In this document: piece after piece, positions 46,328-57,773 of the stretch
Layout: each line of letters opens with the position of its first letter
Position numbering within the stretch: the stretch's first letter is position 1
NCBI GenBank assembly: GCA_963713805.1
Contig: CAVQNF010000019.1
Coordinates: 173,534 to 237,533, forward strand
Reading direction: 5' to 3'
Length of the DNA: 64,000 nucleotides
Source: GAS188 sp963713805
GTDB taxonomy: Bacteria; Pseudomonadota; Alphaproteobacteria; Rhizobiales; Beijerinckiaceae
Made by a program: the position numbers and the translations under genes
Notes under the pieces: generated by a model
What the model saw: the letters and a program-made list of their open reading frames with translations, nothing else
What the model was told of the DNA's origin: nothing
Databases searched by the model: none

Positions 46328-48493
46328 CAGGCGCGCGCCTGATCGGTCTGCAAGGACCAAAGATGCGCATAGACGCCATCCTTGCGCGCCAGGAGATCGC
46401 TGTGGCTTCCCTCCTCGACGATCTGGCCGCGTTTCACCGCGATGATCCGGTCGCAAGGCCGCACGGCGGCGAGGCGGTGCGCGATGACGATGACGGTGCG
46501 GCCCTGCACGATCTTCTTCATATTGTCCTGGATGATGCGCTCGCTCTCGTAATCGAGCGCGCTCGTCGCTTCGTCGAGGATCAGGATACGCGGATTGGTG
46601 GCGAGCGCTCTCGCGATCGCGATCCTCTGCCGCTGGCCGCCCGAGAGATTGGCGCCGCGTTCCTCGATCAGCGTGTCGTAGCCTTGCGGCAGCATGGCGA
46701 TGAACTCATGGGCGCCGGCGAGCTCGGCGACCGACATGACCCGGCTGCGCGGCATCGCGGGGTCCGACAAGGCGATGTTGTCGTGGATCGTGCGGTTGAA
46801 GAGAAGGTTCTCTTGCAGCACGACGCCGATCTGCCTTCTTATCCAGCTCGGATCGAGCTGGGCGATATCGATGCCGTCGAGCAGCACTTGCCCGTCGGCC
46901 GGCATGTAGAGCCTTTGCACGAGCTTGGTGATGGTCGATTTGCCTGAGCCCGAGGGCCCGACGATGCCGATCACCTCGCCGGGCTTGATCGACAAGGAGA
47001 GGTTTCTCAGGATGTCCGGCGATCCTGGGCTTGTAACGGAAGGTGATGTTGGAAAGCTCGATCGCGCCGTTGAGCGGAGGGAGCGATTGAAGCTGGCGCG
47101 GCGTCGGCTCCATGGGTGAGTTGAGGATGTCGCCGAGGCGCTCCACCGATATCTGCACTTGCTGGAAGTCCTGCCAGAGCTGGGAGAGGCGCAAGATCGG
47201 CTGCACCACTTGCGCGGAGATCATGTTGAAGGCGATCAGCCCGCCGACCGTCAGCTGCGTGTCGATCACGGCTTCGGCGCCGAGATAGATGATCAGGGCG
47301 GTCACGATCTTGCTGACGCCGCGGATGAGGTTCTGCCCCAAGGTGCCGAGCATGGTGGCGTCGAATGAGGTGCGCACATAGCCGGCGAGCCGGTCCTCCC
47401 ATTGCACCTGCATCATCGGCTCGACGCTCGCGGCCTTGATCGTCTGCACGCCGATGATCGATTCGACGAGGAGCTGCTGGCTCTGGGCGCCGCGGTTGAA
47501 CTTCTCCTTGATCTGATCGCGCAAGGGCGGACGGATCAAGGTGCCGATCAGCACATAGATCGGGATCGAGGCGAGCACGACGAGCGTGAGCTCGACCGAG
47601 TAGAGAAAGAGCACGGCGATGAAGACGATGGTGAAGATGAGGTCGAGGCAGGAGGTGAGGCCCTGCCCGGTGAGGAAGTTGCGGATGGTCTCGAGCTCGC
47701 GCACGCGCGCCACGGTCTGCCCCGCCGGCCGCGTCTCGAAATAGGAGAGCGGCAAGCGGAAGAGATGATGGAAGAGCCGCCGCCCGAGCTCGACATCCAT
47801 GCGGTTCGTCGTATGCGTGAGCATATAGGTGCGCAGATATTGCAGGATGCCTTCGAACACGCCGAGCACGACGAGGCCGATCGCCAGCACCACGAGCGTC
47901 GAGTGGCCCTTATGGACGAGCACCTTGTCGACGACGAGCTGGAAGAAGAGCGGCGTGATCAGGCCGAATATCTGCACGAACAGCGAGGCGACGAACACAT
48001 CGGCGAGCGCCTTGCGGTAGCGCCAGATCGAGGGCAGGAACCAGGTGAAGCTGAAGGTATTGGGATCGGCGCCGGCGCCGCCGAGGCGGCGCGTGACGAG
48101 CACGATCTCGCCCGTCGACCATTCGGCGATCTCCTCGATCTTCATCTCGCGCATGCCGCGCTGGACCGGATCGAGGAGGCGAAGCGCCCCTTTCTCACGC
48201 CCCGCCGCCAGCACGGCGAAGGAACCGTCCTTTCCCCCGATCAGGGCGGGCAGCGGAATACTCGCAAGCCGTTTCGCCGAGACGCGCGAGAGCTTGCGCG
48301 CCTTGAGGCCCACGAGATGGGCGGCGCGGATGAGATCGTCGCTCTCGGTCGCCCGGTCACCGAGCCCGAGCTCATGGCGCATCTGGAACGGATCGGACGC
48401 GATGCGGTAATGGCCCGCGATGATGGCAAGGCCGATGAGGCCGCCATCCGCCGAGGCGGCCGGGGCCGGCCGCGCTTGCGCCATGTCGTTCAT
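46327..48493 (-). CDS. Type I secretion ABC exporter with inactive C39-like domain, one frameshift
   Basis: About 722 residues. Residues about 20-140 form a C39-peptidase-like domain without the catalytic Cys (IAGHYRIASDPFQMRHEL where active enzymes have the Cys box), as in RTX exporters of the HlyB type. Five or six membrane helices follow (165-440), then the nucleotide-binding domain with Walker A GPSGSGKST, signature LSGGQRQR and Walker B ILILDEATSALD. The frame changes near 47020, where one extra base breaks SPDILRNLSLSIKPGEV. It is coupled to the HlyD gene. Confidence 0.92.
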
Positions 48494-49064
48494 TGGCTTA
48501 GTGATCCGCCCCTAACATTCAACTCCGCGCGCCGATGAGTGACCACGCATCGTCGTCATGACCGGACTTGGACCTGTTCCGAGGATCAGTCCGGTCATCC
48601 ACGCCTTTCTTTCCGACGGCATCGTATGAAGTCGTGGATGGCCGGGCCGATGCCCGGCCATGACGAATCACCCTTCCACTTCGTCATGACCGGACTTGGT
48701 CCGGTCATCCACGCCTTTCCTTTGGCAACGGCGCAAAAAGACATGGATGGCGGGCCGATCTCCTCGGGACAAGCCCGAGGACGGCCATGACGGACAGGCA
48801 TTGCCGCTTCGTCATGCGCGCACTCGGTGCGCGTATCCACGCCTTTGCATTCCACGGGTATCGGGCGGGGAGGCGCGGATGGCCGGGCCAACGCCTGGGC
48901 ATGACGGACAGGCATTGCCGCTTCGTCATGCGCGCACTCGGTGCGCGTATCCACGCCTTTGCTTTCCACGGGCATCGGGCGGGAAGGCGTGGATGGCCAG
49001 GCCGATCTCCTCGGGATAAGCCCGAGGACGGCCATGATCATGGAAGCCACGACACCAGCCTTCA
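48494..49064. repeat. Array of REP-type palindromic units
   Basis: About eight units in alternating orientation fill 48540-49040. Half-sites such as ggtcatccacgcctttc (near 48594 and 48707) and cgtatccacgcctttgc (near 48833 and 48951) alternate with aggcgtggatggcc-type complements. Two units of about 110 bases (48800-48900 and 48915-49015) are near-exact duplicates. The array lies between the exporter operon and its putative substrate gene, both minus strand. It is not a CRISPR because units are palindromic and spacers irregular. Confidence 0.85.
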
Positions 49065-51604
49065 TCAGGCCGCGTGCAGCAGCGGCATGGATGACGCCGT
49101 CGCGCCGCTGATCTTGTCCTGATAGCTGCCGTTTCCGGCCGCCACCCAGTCGTGATGACCGACGAGGTCGTTGACCTCCGCCACCTGGCCGTTGACCGCG
49201 AAGACGTAAGCGCCGATCTCCTGGCTCGTGGCCGGGTCGAAGATTGCCGCCTCGGAACTCGCCCCTCCGGTGCCGCCGAACCGATCGATCTCGGTCAGCT
49301 TCCCGCTCGCGTTGTATTGATACTGATCCGTCTCCTTCAAGGCGCCGCTCATCGCGTCGTAGATCTGGTCGAAGCTCAACTGGCCTGCCGCGTTGAACCC
49401 TTGCTTGACCGTGGTGGGTTGCGAAGATGAGGCACTGGCTGTTGATGCGTCGGCTGCGGCCAAAGAAGCGTCTGAGGTCATCGCCGGATTTTGACTGGCG
49501 CCTCCGACTTGGGGGCTCAGGGCAGCTCCCGTCGCGGGCACGCTCTCGCTAGCCGTTCCGCTCTGCTTTTGAATGATTGTGTTGTTTTGCCCATTGATAG
49601 CGGCTGTCGCCCCCACCTCCAACATGATAACCGCATTCGAGACATTGATCACGGCACTGGTTCCCGTGACGTCGAACGTCTCTCCTGTCCCATGTGCGGT
49701 CACAACAGAATTTGAGGCAACGCTGAAGGCATCATTGTTACCGGTCACCACGACGCCTGAATTGGCATTGGCCATGATTTTTGCGCCAGACGTATTCGCC
49801 TGATTCCCGGAACCCGCGACGACCAGCGTGTCGTTGCTTCCGCTTAACGTGAGCGAGCCATTCACGGTCTCGGTGATGGTGTTGCCATTGCCGGTGACCG
49901 TAGCGCCAGCACCCTTCTCGATGGTCACCGAGGACCCACTCGCGAAAACAGACGCGCCCGTTCCAATGATGTCGAACGTGTTGCCGACGCTCGTCGCCGT
50001 GGCCGAGCTGTTCGCCTTTTGCGTGATCGCATTCCCGCTACCGGTGATGGTCACCGAGGCGCCATTCTCGAGGGTTGCCCCTGAGGACGCAATCGTCGCG
50101 CTGTTGCCCGTCCCAAAAACATCGAGGCTTTCGAGTGCGGGAGACCCTCTGCCGCTGCCGCTTGTCGAGAGCGTGTCGCCGCCAGCGAGCGTAATGCTGT
50201 CCCCTGTGCCCGTAACGTTCAAGGAGCTGTTCACCGCGAGCCTGATCGCACCCGTGCTGCCAGCGACACTCTCACTCGTGCCGGCAAAGGCCAGTGCCCA
50301 ATTGGTTCCGCTCGCATTCACCGTAGCGTTATTGCCGATAATGCTCGATTGGAGATCGTTACCGACGCCCCCCTTTCGAGGGTTACAGCCGAGGACGTGA
50401 TCGTCGCGCTATTATCCGTGCCAAAAACATCGATGGCCTCGATCGCGGGAGATCCTCTGCCGCCGCCACTTGTCAAGACTATGTCGCCGCCAGAAAGCGT
50501 GATGCTGTCCCCGGTGCCCGCGAGGTTCAAGGAGCTATTACCCGCCAAGCTAACTACGCCGTTGCTTCCGGCAACGCTGTTACCCGTGCCGGAAAGGGTC
50601 AGCGCCCAAGTCGGGCCGCTCGCAGTCACCGTATTATTGTTGCCGATGACGCTCGATTGAAGAGCCGAGTTGTCGCTGATAGTATTGCCCGAACCCGTGA
50701 TCGTCGATGAAGAGTTCGCCTCCAACGTTATGGAAGCGCTACCTGCAACGGTCGACGCACCCGCTCCAACGATATCGAATTTGTTTCCAGCGCTATTGGC
50801 CGTCACCGAGCTGTTCGCCTTCTGCGCAATGACGTTCCCGCTCCCAATGGTGATGATCACCGAGGCTCCGTTCTCGAGGGTTACTGCCGAGGACGCGATG
50901 GTTGCGCTATTGGCCGTGCCGAAAACGTCGAGAGTTTCGAGCGCCGGAGACCCTCTCCCGTCGCCGCTCGTCAAGACCGTATCACCGCCAGAGAGTGTGA
51001 TGCTGTCGCCCGTGCCCTCAACACTCAAGGAGCTGTTGGCCGCAAGTGTGATCGCACCCATGCTGCCGGCGACGCTCTCGCCGGTACCGGTTAGGGCGAG
51101 CATTGCCCGCGCCAGCCCAGGCCGTGCGGTGCTGGTAGCCGTCGCCGGAGAGGTTGTAGAAGCTGTTCGACGAGGACAGGGGCGTGATCTTGATGCCCTT
51201 GCCCGCAAGGTCCAGCACGACAGGTTGATCGCCCCCGCCCGTATCTACGGGCACGTCGCCCCCGCCCGTGTCTACGGGCACGTCCGTCACTAATGGGGCA
51301 GGATCGATAGGAGGAATGTCGACCGGCGGGGCGTCCGGAACAACGCCAATGCCCGGAGGAGCATCGGAAGGAATGCCCGGAGCGAAGAGGATGGAAGGAT
51401 CGAAGGCCGGATCGTTGAAAGCGGGAGCGCCACCGTTCAAGAACGACCCGTGATCCCTCCAAAGGCGAACGGCGTGCCAGCGGCGCTTGCGTCGTTTGAA
51501 AGGCCATTGGCGGTCCCAACAGCTCCGACGTGCGCTCCTACCTGTGCGTCCGTGCACCCGCTAAGTTTACTCCAGGACCCGGTCCCAATTCCGCTGGTGT
51601 GTTT
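49065..51604 (-). CDS. Large repeat-rich protein, probable type I secretion substrate, frameshifted
   Basis: Reading across three shifts (near 51435, 51110 and 50330) gives about 840 residues. A proline/aspartate-rich stretch (APPGIGVVPDAPPVDIPPIDP) leads to QPVVLDLAGKGIKITPLSSSN and NLSGDGYQHRTAWAG, the calcium-binding-like motif common in RTX-type secreted proteins. Three copies of a module of about 150 residues follow, built from GTGDSITL/GSGNTIT units that look like a beta-helix. The last 110 residues end QDKISGATASSMPLLHAA, a plausible C-terminal secretion signal. The exporter genes lie just downstream. Confidence 0.75.
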
Positions 51605-52573
51605 TCAGTCCGTACTGATGCCAGTATCGCCACTATAATCTTGAACTGTATAACTCGTCCCAAATCCGTCAGGGGAAGGGATACTCACTACATGCGTGCC
51701 AAACGGGACTGGATTGGGACTCTCCTCAGCTCCAATCCGCTCTAGCGCCTCCAAGCTAACGTTGGGAATACCGTTGGCTTCGCTCAGAAGTTCCAATGGG
51801 CCGCTAGATGACGTTGGTGAGAGAATTACTTTTCCACCCTGTACTGCGGCAAAGGCCACAGGGCCGCCAGAAAGCGCTACTAAGCCCAACCCGTTGAGCG
51901 CGAGACCGGACCAATCGCCTGTCCTGGCTCCGACATAGGTGTCATAGCCAAGCCCCCCGATGATCAGCGCCCCACCGACGCCCTCGAGCGCTGTGCCACC
52001 GGCGCGGATGCCACCCACCTCAGCTGCGTTCTCGGCCACCGCCTGACCGTAATTCGAGACCTGGTTTAGATTTCCTGCAGTTGCTCCTAGAACGTTCGCA
52101 CCCTTGACTTCGTCGACATAGTTGATCGTTCCAGAAAAGAATGACTTTGTTGTATAACTTATGTCGGGCCTGAACGTCGATCCGTCGGAAAAAGTGAAGG
52201 AATTATGCCCAATTCCTGCGACGCCGCTGAAATCGACCCCGATATTACTAACATTGCTGCCGTATTGATCGAGTATGTTTCCGACTTCGGCGACCACGGC
52301 CGAGTTTCCCAGGTTGGAAATTCGATTGGCCGTATAGAGAAGGTTATTGGAGGTTAGCAATGGCGCGGTGGCATCGCATTGGATCAAATTAAGACCATTT
52401 GACGAAATTGCATCTTCCAATGCTCTACTAATCGAAGGCGGCTGGCCGTTCGACCCATAATAGACGACATAGTTGCTCCGTAAACCTGGATAGGCATTCA
52501 AGAAACCTTGGCCGATCGAAAAGGTCCCAACGCCGACCAGTGTACTAACCGAGCCATCATTCGTGTCACCCAT
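51605..52573 (-). CDS. N-terminal part of the secreted protein, or separate exported protein
   Basis: 322 residues starting MGDTNDGSVSTLVGVG; ATG 52573 overlaps the preceding gene by 8 bases. It has a Ser/Gly/Asn-rich composition, a glycine-rich hydrophobic segment (ALEGVGGALIIGGLGYD, LALNGLGLVALSGGPVAFAAV) and no signal peptide, which suits type I export. After the TGA at 51605-51607 the same frame stays open for 55 codons (KHTSGIGTGSWSKLSG...) and leads into the repeat protein. So the two are probably one gene with a nonsense codon where TGG (Trp) would fit. Unknown domain otherwise. Confidence 0.6.
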   Translation of the reverse strand: MGDTNDGSVSTLVGVGTFSIGQGFLNAYPGLRSNYVVYYGSNGQPPSISRALEDAISSNGLNLIQCDATAPLLTSNNLLYTANRISNLGNSAVVAEVGNILDQYGSNVSNIGVDFSGVAGIGHNSFTFSDGSTFRPDISYTTKSFFSGTINYVDEVKGANVLGATAGNLNQVSNYGQAVAENAAEVGGIRAGGTALEGVGGALIIGGLGYDTYVGARTGDWSGLALNGLGLVALSGGPVAFAAVQGGKVILSPTSSSGPLELLSEANGIPNVSLEALERIGAEESPNPVPFGTHVVSIPSPDGFGTSYTVQDYSGDTGISTD

Positions 52574-53299
52574 AGTCTTCCTCCGTTAGATCGGCCGGCG
52601 GGCCAACGATGTTATAGAGAACAGCCGGATTGCCTGCTGCGTATTCTTTGATTGTTGTTCGATATGTAGAACTTAACAAATATAGCTGACTGCGTCTCCA
52701 GATTCGGGTCGTATTGATGAGGCCCCAGATAGTCGTGATCCTCGCTACCTGCGAGGCAAGCATATATGAATCTGAGAGTGGGGTTTTGCCCCAGGTGGGA
52801 TGGTCGAAGCCCGTCAATTGGGGCCGCTGGAAACCGGATCCTAGAAAGCGTTTGCGTTCCCGCGCAGTCTTCGGCAGCACTGCCGAAATCGGATCCATAT
52901 CCCAGCGTAGCTTGGGACAATTGACGATGATGAATTCGCCTAATGCGATTCCAATGTCGAACACGACATTGCATCCAGCGCCGGCACCAGTCCATGGCGG
53001 GTCGTATGTGTAATAGCTATTTCTCCGTTCCAAATCGCCGAGGAACACCAATCCCGAATAGCGTCTAGCCCAGCGATTGAGCGCTCTGACGCCCTTGTCG
53101 TCGGCCCGGATGTCGGTCCAGAAATATCGTCTGAGCCATTTCTGGAAATAGGCAACCCGCTCCTGGCGCACGCGCATAAAGTAGTCGAAATTTTCGAGCG
53201 CCTGCTCCACCCGCCGGAAGTGCGGCCTTCGTCGAGCCAGTAGCGCTTTGCGTCATCCGCATCGGCCTTTACAAGCGAATTTTTTGCACCGTTTGCCAT
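52566..53299 (-). CDS. Unknown protein coupled to the secreted repeat protein, one frameshift
   Basis: About 244 residues from ATG 53299 (GGAG upstream; MANGAKNSLVKADADDAKRYWLDEGR). Near 53215 one base appears missing, after which RVEQALENFDYFMRVRQERVAYFQKWLRRYFWTD continues to the stop. It is rich in Trp, Arg and Tyr, with no signal peptide and no membrane helix. The 8-base overlap with the secreted protein gene implies coupled synthesis. It could be a dedicated chaperone, modifying enzyme or immunity protein; I do not recognise the family. Codon use is less GC-biased than in housekeeping genes nearby. Confidence 0.6.
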
Positions 53300-53499
53300 A
53301 GTTGTCTCCTGCCTGTACCCGATCTGGGGCGTTGCCGTGCGATCCCGATCTCCATCTGGCGAGATACTATACTGGGCGAGCATTCGATTTCGCGAAAGGG
53401 TTCTTTTGCAACTTTGCAGCGGCGACCCAGCCGAATTACTCTGTGCTCGCGAGTCCGCCAGTCGAGAGATCCTTAGTGCCCCCAGATATTCGAGAGAAT

Positions 53500-55931
53500 T
53501 CGCGTCATCGATCTGACCCAGGGCATGGCTGGGCCGCTCGCCACCATGATCCTGGCTGATTACGGCGCCGAGGTCATCCGGCTGGAGCCGCCCGGTGGCG
53601 ATCCCATGTGGGCTCGCTCCTGCCTATCTGCTCTGGAACCGCGGCAAGAAGAGCGTCGAAATCGACTGGTCGAGCGAGACCGGGCGACCCAGGCGCGTCA
53701 GCTGCTGCGAGGCGCCGATATCTTCATCGAAAGCCTTCGACCCGGCGAGGCCGGCCCGATTAGGCCTCGGTTATGACGATGCCAAGGCCGGAAATGCAGC
53801 GCTCATCTACTATTCGCTTTCAGCTTTCGGACAGGAAGGCCCCTACAAGGACCTTAGAGCCTATGATGGCATCATCAACGCGAAGTCGGGACGGATGCGC
53901 GACCAGGTGGGATGGCAGCGCGGCCGTCCTACATTCCGGGCGGTCAACGACGTTTCCTATCACGCCGCGATGTTCACCGTTCAGGCGATTATTGCGGCCC
54001 TGCGTGTGCGGCTGATGTCCGGACGCGGGCAGAAGCTAGAGGGAAGTCTCCTCACCGGAGTCACCGCCCCCAACAACGCATGGCGCCGCTTTGAAGGCCA
54101 GCAACTTGCACCCGATCGCTATCCCGGCGAAGTATCCAAGGAAGCAGCTAGCCGGGGCGAGTTAGTCCCCGATCGGCAGGAGTCCGATCCTTACACGGCG
54201 AGCCCCAATCAGCTGTGCGCGCAATGCAAGGATGGGCGGTGGATCATGCATTCACACACCCAGCAGGACCTGTTCGATGCCTGGATCGATACAATCGGCT
54301 TCAGTTGGGTGAGGAAGGATCCGCGTTATCGCGATGCGCCCAGGTTTGCCAATCAGGAGGATCGCATCGCGCTCAATCTCCAGCTCGTCGAACGCTTGAA
54401 AGAGAGGACGTCGCTCGAGTGGCGTGAAATCTACCGCCATAATCCCGATTGTGCGGGCGAGATTATGCAGACCACTCAGGAAGCGATTCACCACGAGCAG
54501 TTCATCGCGAACGGCCACCTGATCAGAATTGATGATCCTCGAGTCGGCCTGATGGAACAGCTCGGCCCGTTTGCGAAGATGAGCGAGACGCCTGCCGCCA
54601 TCTCGCGCGCCGCGCCGCTGCCAGGCCAGCATACCGAAGAGGTCCTCGCCCGGTTGCCGCTTGCCGCCCCGACAATCTGCCCGTCAGGAGGGCGCCCTCG
54701 TCATCCCCTGGAAGGCGTCACGATGATCGAAGCCGCCAGTTGGCTGGCGGCGCCGTTCGCGGGTGCACTGCTCGCGGATTTAGGAGCGCGAGTGATCAAG
54801 GTGGAGCCGCTGAGTGGTGATCCCTTTCGTAAGATGCTCACCAACGAAAATATGATTAGGTCGTTCCAGGGCAAGGAGAATATCGCGCTTAATCTCAAGA
54901 CCGAAGAAGGCCTATCGATATTCTATGAATTGGTGAAGCGAGCCGACATCGTCATGCACAATTTTCGGCCCGGCGTACCCGAGCGTCTGCGCATCGACTA
55001 CGAGACGCTGAAGCGTCTTAAGCCAGATCTCGTCTATGTTTATGCCGGATCGTATGGTTCGTTAGGGCCGGACTCGCTGCGTGCGGCCTTCAATCCGACG
55101 ATGGGAGCGTTCTCCGGCAATTCGGTGTTTCAATCCGGCGAGGGGAATATTCCCAAGGGAGACCAGTCTCCCGACCCAATCGCCGGCAGCGGCGTTGCAA
55201 CAGGGATTATGCTCGGACTCGCGGCGCGCTTGCTGAGCGGCAGGGGTCAGTACATCGAGACATCGATGATGAACTCGAACGTCTACTGCAATTCGGATGA
55301 TGCCTTCGATTATGCCGCCAAGCCTGCCCGACGCGTGCCGGGCAAAGACCAACTCGGATTGGAGGCCACTTATCGCCTCTATGACACTGGCCGGGGCTGG
55401 GTATTCCTCGCCGCGCAGTTCGATAGCGAGTTCGCGGTGCTCTGCCGCGTCATTGGACGCGAAGACCTGCTCGGCGATTTCCGTTACGCCAGCTGCGCGG
55501 AGCGCAACCGCCATCGCCGGGAACTGGGGGCGGAATTGGAAGCGGTGTTCAAAACGCGCGACGCCGCCGAGTGGGAAGCCTTACTCACTGCCGCCGACAT
55601 TGGCTGCGTCAGAGCAGACGGCCCGGGCCATGTGCGCTTCCTGCACGAAGATCCGCATACGCAAGCGATCGGCTTTATGACTCCGACGCGCAGCCGCGCC
55701 TTTCTCGACCGAGCGCCTGAGGGAAAGTACTGGAGACATGCTCCACCGGTGAGGTTCTCAGAAACGCCGTGTGAAGCAGGCAAGCCCTATGAGGCGCTGG
55801 GCGTGCATACGCGTTCAGTGCTGGTAGAACTGGGCTATGACGAGGCGACCATCAAGCGGTTAGAGGCCAACGAGGTGATCGGCCTCGGTCATTACGAGGA
55901 TTCGTCAGACTTGGCCAACGACCATTCATGA
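53500..55931 (+). CDS. Tandem family III CoA-transferase (CaiB/BaiF-like), N-terminal frameshifts
   Basis: About 800 residues with two CoA-transferase domains. Domain 1 begins IRVIDLTQGMAGPLATMILADYGAEVIRLEPPGGDP and needs about three one-base corrections between 53620 and 53770. Domain 2 starts at about 54705 (LEGVTMIEAASWLAAPFAGALLADLGARVIKVEPLSGDP). Motifs typical of the fold, RLMSGRGQKLEGSL and RLLSGRGQYIETSM, occur in each half. No start codon is evident before IRVIDL; a TAG lies just upstream in frame. Such enzymes move CoA between acids. The substrate is unknown. Confidence 0.8.
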
Positions 55932-56296
55932 GTTCGGCAACTCGTACAGCGTCTGAGGCGCGGATTCGCCGCGGAAATAATAGGGCGTCGCCCGACGCCA
56001 CATCGTGACCCGTCACTTTGGAGCGCGTGCAGCTGAGGCCGGGATTGCCGAGGAGCGGTTCTCGGACTTCGAACACCGCATCTTCGGTGAACAGCCTGGC
56101 GCACTCGCTCCCATTGCCTCTGCGAACATCCTTTGGAATGATGCGGCTATGCCCGACTTCTTTGTGGAAACGGTTGGCAAAGTTGGAACGTCAACCTCGT
56201 GCGCGAGAATTTCAACGGTCCATCGGTTAAAGGGATGGGTTTCGATGTGCTGACTCACGGACAGTCCACCTGCAACGACGTGTCTCCGACACTCAC
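55932..56296. other. Gene-free stretch between convergent genes
   Basis: 365 bases between the CoA-transferase and the VOC gene. Frames of about 80-95 codons exist on both strands but show no family features or ribosome sites. No hairpin terminator was identified. Confidence 0.35.
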
Positions 56297-56770
56297 TCAT
56301 CGGTCAGTTTCTCGATCGAGCAGCGACGATGCTGGCGCTCGCTGCGGCATCTCGAGCAATTCGAAAACATTGCCATCCTGGTCACGGCCGTAAGTTGCCT
56401 TCACGCCACTAGGGAATGTGACGACGGGACAATGGAATCGAACGCCTGCGGCCACCAAGCGCTCGTACATCGCTTCGATATCAGTCACTTCAATCCCGAA
56501 GTGGGATATGCCTCGATCCCCGACCGAATAGTTCGGGTCCTTGTACGCCGGATTCGGGTTAGCGAACTCAAACAACTCCAGCTTAAGACTGCCCCTCGCC
56601 ACTACGCACATTCTGCCTTGCGCATTTTCGAGCCCCATGACTTGTGAGTATTGCGGCCCACCAAACGGGAACGCAGGAGCGGAAAGCTCCATGTCGAAAC
56701 TCTTCGTGTAGAACTCAGTGGCCCGCTCGAGATTCGTGACTGATATCCCCACGTGTTGTAAGCAGATCAT
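56297..56770 (-). CDS. VOC (glyoxalase/dioxygenase superfamily) protein
   Basis: 157 residues. Two beta-alpha-beta-beta-beta units are evident: ICLQHVGISVTNLERATEFYTKSFD with a metal-ligand His, KLELFEFANP with a ligand Glu, ISHFGIEVTDIEAMYERLVAAGV with a second His, and DQDGNVFELLEMP with a second Glu. A complete ligand set suggests an active metalloenzyme such as a lyase, epimerase or dioxygenase. It is followed by a cupin gene on the same strand. Confidence 0.85.
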   Translation of the reverse strand: MICLQHVGISVTNLERATEFYTKSFDMELSAPAFPFGGPQYSQVMGLENAQGRMCVVARGSLKLELFEFANPNPAYKDPNYSVGDRGISHFGIEVTDIEAMYERLVAAGVRFHCPVVTFPSGVKATYGRDQDGNVFELLEMPQRAPASSLLDRETDR

Positions 56771-56840
56771 ATGTGCTCCGAATTCGAGATTCTAGTCCGT
56801 GCGTTGCAACGGAAGGCAGCTGACCGAAACATCGGTAAAC

Positions 56841-57692
56841 CTAGGCAGTCGCGTACGGCCGCATGCCGCGCGCGGTCCGCGACATCTCCAGCAACTGCGT
56901 CCCATCGGCGCCTGCCTCGATGTCACTAAGGAGACTGTTGGGTCGAATCACCAGGTAGTCGTCGTTGCCCAGCGTGCGACCTGCGATGTCCACCGTACCA
57001 GATACAATCATCAGTGCATGCCAATCCGCATAGCGATGCGCCGGTAAACGTTCTTTGCCTGTGAGTCGCGTATCCTTCAGTACCGAGCGATCCGGGTCGC
57101 CGTGCTCCCCGAGGTCCCACTGCCGGCCCGCGGACAAGCGAGTCATGGTAATGCCGTCTACGCCGTCGAATGATAGCGCCTGGTGTCCCTCATTGCGTTT
57201 GTTCAGCGGTGATCTCTCTTTAAACACCGCCTGCGTTCCCTTCAGCGTCGGATGGTCGCGATACTCCGGCGCATAGCCGCCGCGTGACAAGTGAGCTTTG
57301 GCAAAGATCTCAAATAACCGACATCCCTGCGGACCGATAACCAGCGGTCCATACTCGAGTGAAGGTTCAGTGATGAACAGATCGCCGGGTTGCATCCACC
57401 AATCGCCGATCAAACACTGTCCTTCAAAGACCACCACTGCGGTCCAACAATCATGCCAATGCAATGGCCACAGCTGATTGGCGGGCAAGCGGATGTCCGG
57501 AACCAACATCTGGAAGGCATCGTCGCTGTCTCCGAGCAAGAAGCTGTCCGTCCAGCCCTGACCACTAGGCGTATCGAAAAGACACTCGCCTTTCGGACCC
57601 TTCTTGCCACCGGGATAGAAGCGCTCGAACGACACGCCGGGCATCAACTGCTCCGAATGAAATTTTTCCGTCGGCACAATTATTCGCTGCAT
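56841..57692 (-). CDS. Two-domain cupin protein
   Basis: 283 residues from ATG 57692 with GGAGGTCGG upstream. The N-terminal cupin has WPLHWHDCWTAVVVFEGQ with two histidines and a following PGDLFI; the C-terminal cupin has LPAHRYADWHALMIVSGTVDIAG. The first barrel keeps a partial metal motif. Similar proteins include aromatic ring dioxygenases and non-enzymatic cupins. Its neighbours suggest a role in a small-molecule catabolic block. Confidence 0.75.
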   Translation of the reverse strand: MQRIIVPTEKFHSEQLMPGVSFERFYPGGKKGPKGECLFDTPSGQGWTDSFLLGDSDDAFQMLVPDIRLPANQLWPLHWHDCWTAVVVFEGQCLIGDWWMQPGDLFITEPSLEYGPLVIGPQGCRLFEIFAKAHLSRGGYAPEYRDHPTLKGTQAVFKERSPLNKRNEGHQALSFDGVDGITMTRLSAGRQWDLGEHGDPDRSVLKDTRLTGKERLPAHRYADWHALMIVSGTVDIAGRTLGNDDYLVIRPNSLLSDIEAGADGTQLLEMSRTARGMRPYATA

Positions 57693-57773
57693 TGACCCGA
57701 CCTCCAGTACTATGGGGCGTAGGCACATGTTCCCACGAGGCCCTGATGCCGGCCGTGTGCGACGGACAGCGCG

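Noticed and set aside
48540..49040. Repeat array as CRISPR
   Set aside because: Units are palindromic, alternate in orientation and have irregular spacing; no cas genes are present.
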